This document shows, one piece after another, positions 32,620-33,894 of a stretch of 33,894 nt of DNA. A program made the position numbers and the translations under genes. Source of the DNA: an uncultured Clostridia bacterium. GTDB taxonomy: Bacteria; Bacillota; Clostridia; Christensenellales; UBA1242. Where the stretch lies: the NCBI GenBank assembly GCA_934778205.1, contig CAKVOD010000008.1:1-33894 (forward strand). Direction: 5' to 3'. The first letter of the stretch is position 1. Each line of letters starts with the position of its first letter. Below the pieces are notes generated by a model that made no database searches, was not told the DNA's origin, and worked only from the letters and a program-made list of their open reading frames with translations.

Positions 32620-32673
32620 AAAAAAAATGAAAAAAAACATAAGGTCATCCCATACTAGGAGAAAACCTTATGT
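32620..32673 (-). terminator. Terminator of the BspA-like gene
   Basis: ACATAAGGT (32637-32645) pairs with ACCTTATGT (32665-32673); on the minus strand TTTTTTTTC follows. Confidence 0.8.
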
Positions 32674-32706
32674 CTAATTATATAATTATTGCAAATTTAT
32701 CGACAA

Positions 32707-33894
32707 CTAGATGATAACCCAGTTATTGACATTCATTACGCCACTAATTTCAATTACAATAGTTTGGTCATCACTTACATTCGTAAATGTCTTTTTCAGC
32801 GTTTGCTCGCCACCAATAGTTGCACTCATATACAAAGTTTCATACACTTGTATTGTAAATAATGCAGATGATTTTGCCACTGTGAACACAATTGTATCGC
32901 CATTTGTTACAGCAAATTGTCTTATCGGTTGATTGTTGCTATCTAGCACATAAATCACGAAATATCTTGACACATTAGTTGTGACATTAAGCGTTATCGT
33001 TGATACATTCTCATTTTTTACTCCACAAACGCTACAGGTTCCCGCCATTCCGTCAGCACCAAAGTTGTGATTCCCTGTTTGTGTCTCCGCTGTAGCATTG
33101 CTATTAGTTTTAAAACCATAAAATTTGCGCGTATGTGTTGTTGCATTCGTTACCCACGCCGTCGCATAATTGATTTTATAACTTTTTGCATAACTATACG
33201 CTGTTGATGATGTATCGCCACATATTATAAGGTCAGCACTACAGTTAGAAAATGCATCAGTGCCGATGCTGTTCACCCAGAAGCGGATTGTCACGCTCTC
33301 CAACTTGCTACAGCCCTTAAATGCATAATTGCCAATACTCTCTACGCTGTTAGGAATTGTTATGCTCGTCAAATTGCTACAGTAACTAAATGCATATTCG
33401 CCGATGCTTTTCAATTGTGAATTTTCCGCAAAGGTTACACTCGTCAAATTGCTACAGTAACTAAATGCATAACTGCCGATGCTCGTTACGCTGTTAGGAA
33501 TTGTTATGCTCGTCAAATTGCTACAGTTAGAAAATGCAGAATCGCCGATGCTCGTTACGCTGTTAGGAATTGTTATGCTCGTCAATTTGCTATAGTCAGC
33601 AAATGCATACTGCCTAATTTGTGTCACTGTGTTGGGTATATTTAATTCCGTTACCAATTTATTGTTTATATACAAGTTATGTGCATAGTGTAGTGGATTT
33701 GATAGACCATCAACAAAATCTATATTGCACCATTGCTCTATTGTGCCTGTGTAGTACACACTCTCCAAATAATAACAGCCATAAAATGCATTCTTGCCGA
33801 TGCTGGCCACACCCAAACCCATTGTGATACTCGTCAAACTGCCGCCATAAAATGTATAATTGCCGATGCTCGTTACACTACTAGGAATTGTGAT
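32707..33894 (-). CDS. BspA-type leucine-rich-repeat surface protein, 5' end outside window
   Basis: The frame is open through the right edge, so the N-terminus is missing; 395 residues are visible. The first 215 or so are LRR_5/BspA repeats of 23 residues, with the consensus LTSITIPNSVTSIGxxAFSxCSN, at least six well-formed copies and a diverged one with YTGTIEQW, common in BspA families. Then comes a small segment with CSVCG that may bind metal, and a beta-rich C-terminal domain of about 110 residues ending in NVNNWVII. No LPxTG or membrane anchor is present at the C-terminus. BspA-like proteins are secreted or surface-bound and implicated in adhesion in gut and oral bacteria. A terminator follows. 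Confidence 0.85.
   Translation of the reverse strand: MTIPSSVTSIGNYTFYGGSLTSITMGLGVASIGKNAFYGCYYLESVYYTGTIEQWCNIDFVDGLSNPLHYAHNLYINNKLVTELNIPNTVTQIRQYAFADYSKLTSITIPNSVTSIGDSAFSNCSNLTSITIPNSVTSIGSYAFSYCSNLTSVTFAENSQLKSIGEYAFSYCSNLTSITIPNSVESIGNYAFKGCSKLESVTIRFWVNSIGTDAFSNCSADLIICGDTSSTAYSYAKSYKINYATAWVTNATTHTRKFYGFKTNSNATAETQTGNHNFGADGMAGTCSVCGVKNENVSTITLNVTTNVSRYFVIYVLDSNNQPIRQFAVTNGDTIVFTVAKSSALFTIQVYETLYMSATIGGEQTLKKTFTNVSDDQTIVIEISGVMNVNNWVII

Overview
The window looks like chromosomal DNA of an uncultured, low-GC, Gram-positive gut or rumen bacterium of the Clostridia. The evidence is the gene order murB - PHP phosphatase - whiA - dnaE - (insert) - pfkA, a YlmC/YmxH-type PRC-barrel protein, AGGAG-type ribosome binding sites and T-rich intrinsic terminators. 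Nearly all genes lie on the minus strand; the exceptions are one HipA-like kinase gene and one apparent non-coding RNA. I saw no tRNA or rRNA gene, transposase, integrase, relaxase or CRISPR array.

Left part (1-7.6 kb): a promoter pointing off the left edge, a cysteine-rich protein of unknown function, and a plus-strand transcription unit of about 620 nt with a strong promoter, several long-range helices and a strong terminator but no credible ORF (candidate large structured RNA). Then come leuS and an AAA_14/DUF4143 ATPase with a conspicuous palindrome between promoter and start codon.

Middle (7.6-19.3 kb): a loose group of envelope and conjugation-like genes: a TrbL/VirB6-like polytopic protein, a large lipoprotein, a HipA-like kinase, a VirB2/TrbC-like two-helix pilin, a four-helix membrane protein, a PRC-barrel protein, a second HipA-like kinase on the plus strand and a YgjV-like membrane protein. 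They are separated by repeat-filled spacers and at least some have their own promoters. No secretion ATPase or DNA-processing gene is present.

Right part (19.3-33.9 kb): yajC; a presumed pfkA - VUT transporter - phd - doc operon, whose PfkA lacks the usual effector-site residues; a secreted protein with a C-terminal Hint domain whose reading frame is broken by a run of 13 G near its start (a likely phase-variable switch, OFF as read here); the overlapping murB-PHP-whiA-dnaE operon, with low-complexity additions in several proteins; and a BspA-type leucine-rich-repeat protein that runs off the right edge.

Two dispersed repeat families fill the spacers. One (here family B) resembles REP elements: a conserved GTAG-containing segment next to a 5-bp hairpin whose arms covary between copies. 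It often begins at a stop codon and, after leuS and yajC, ends in an intrinsic terminator. The other (family A) is a 130-290 bp palindromic element carrying a GGAGAAATCTCC-type core.
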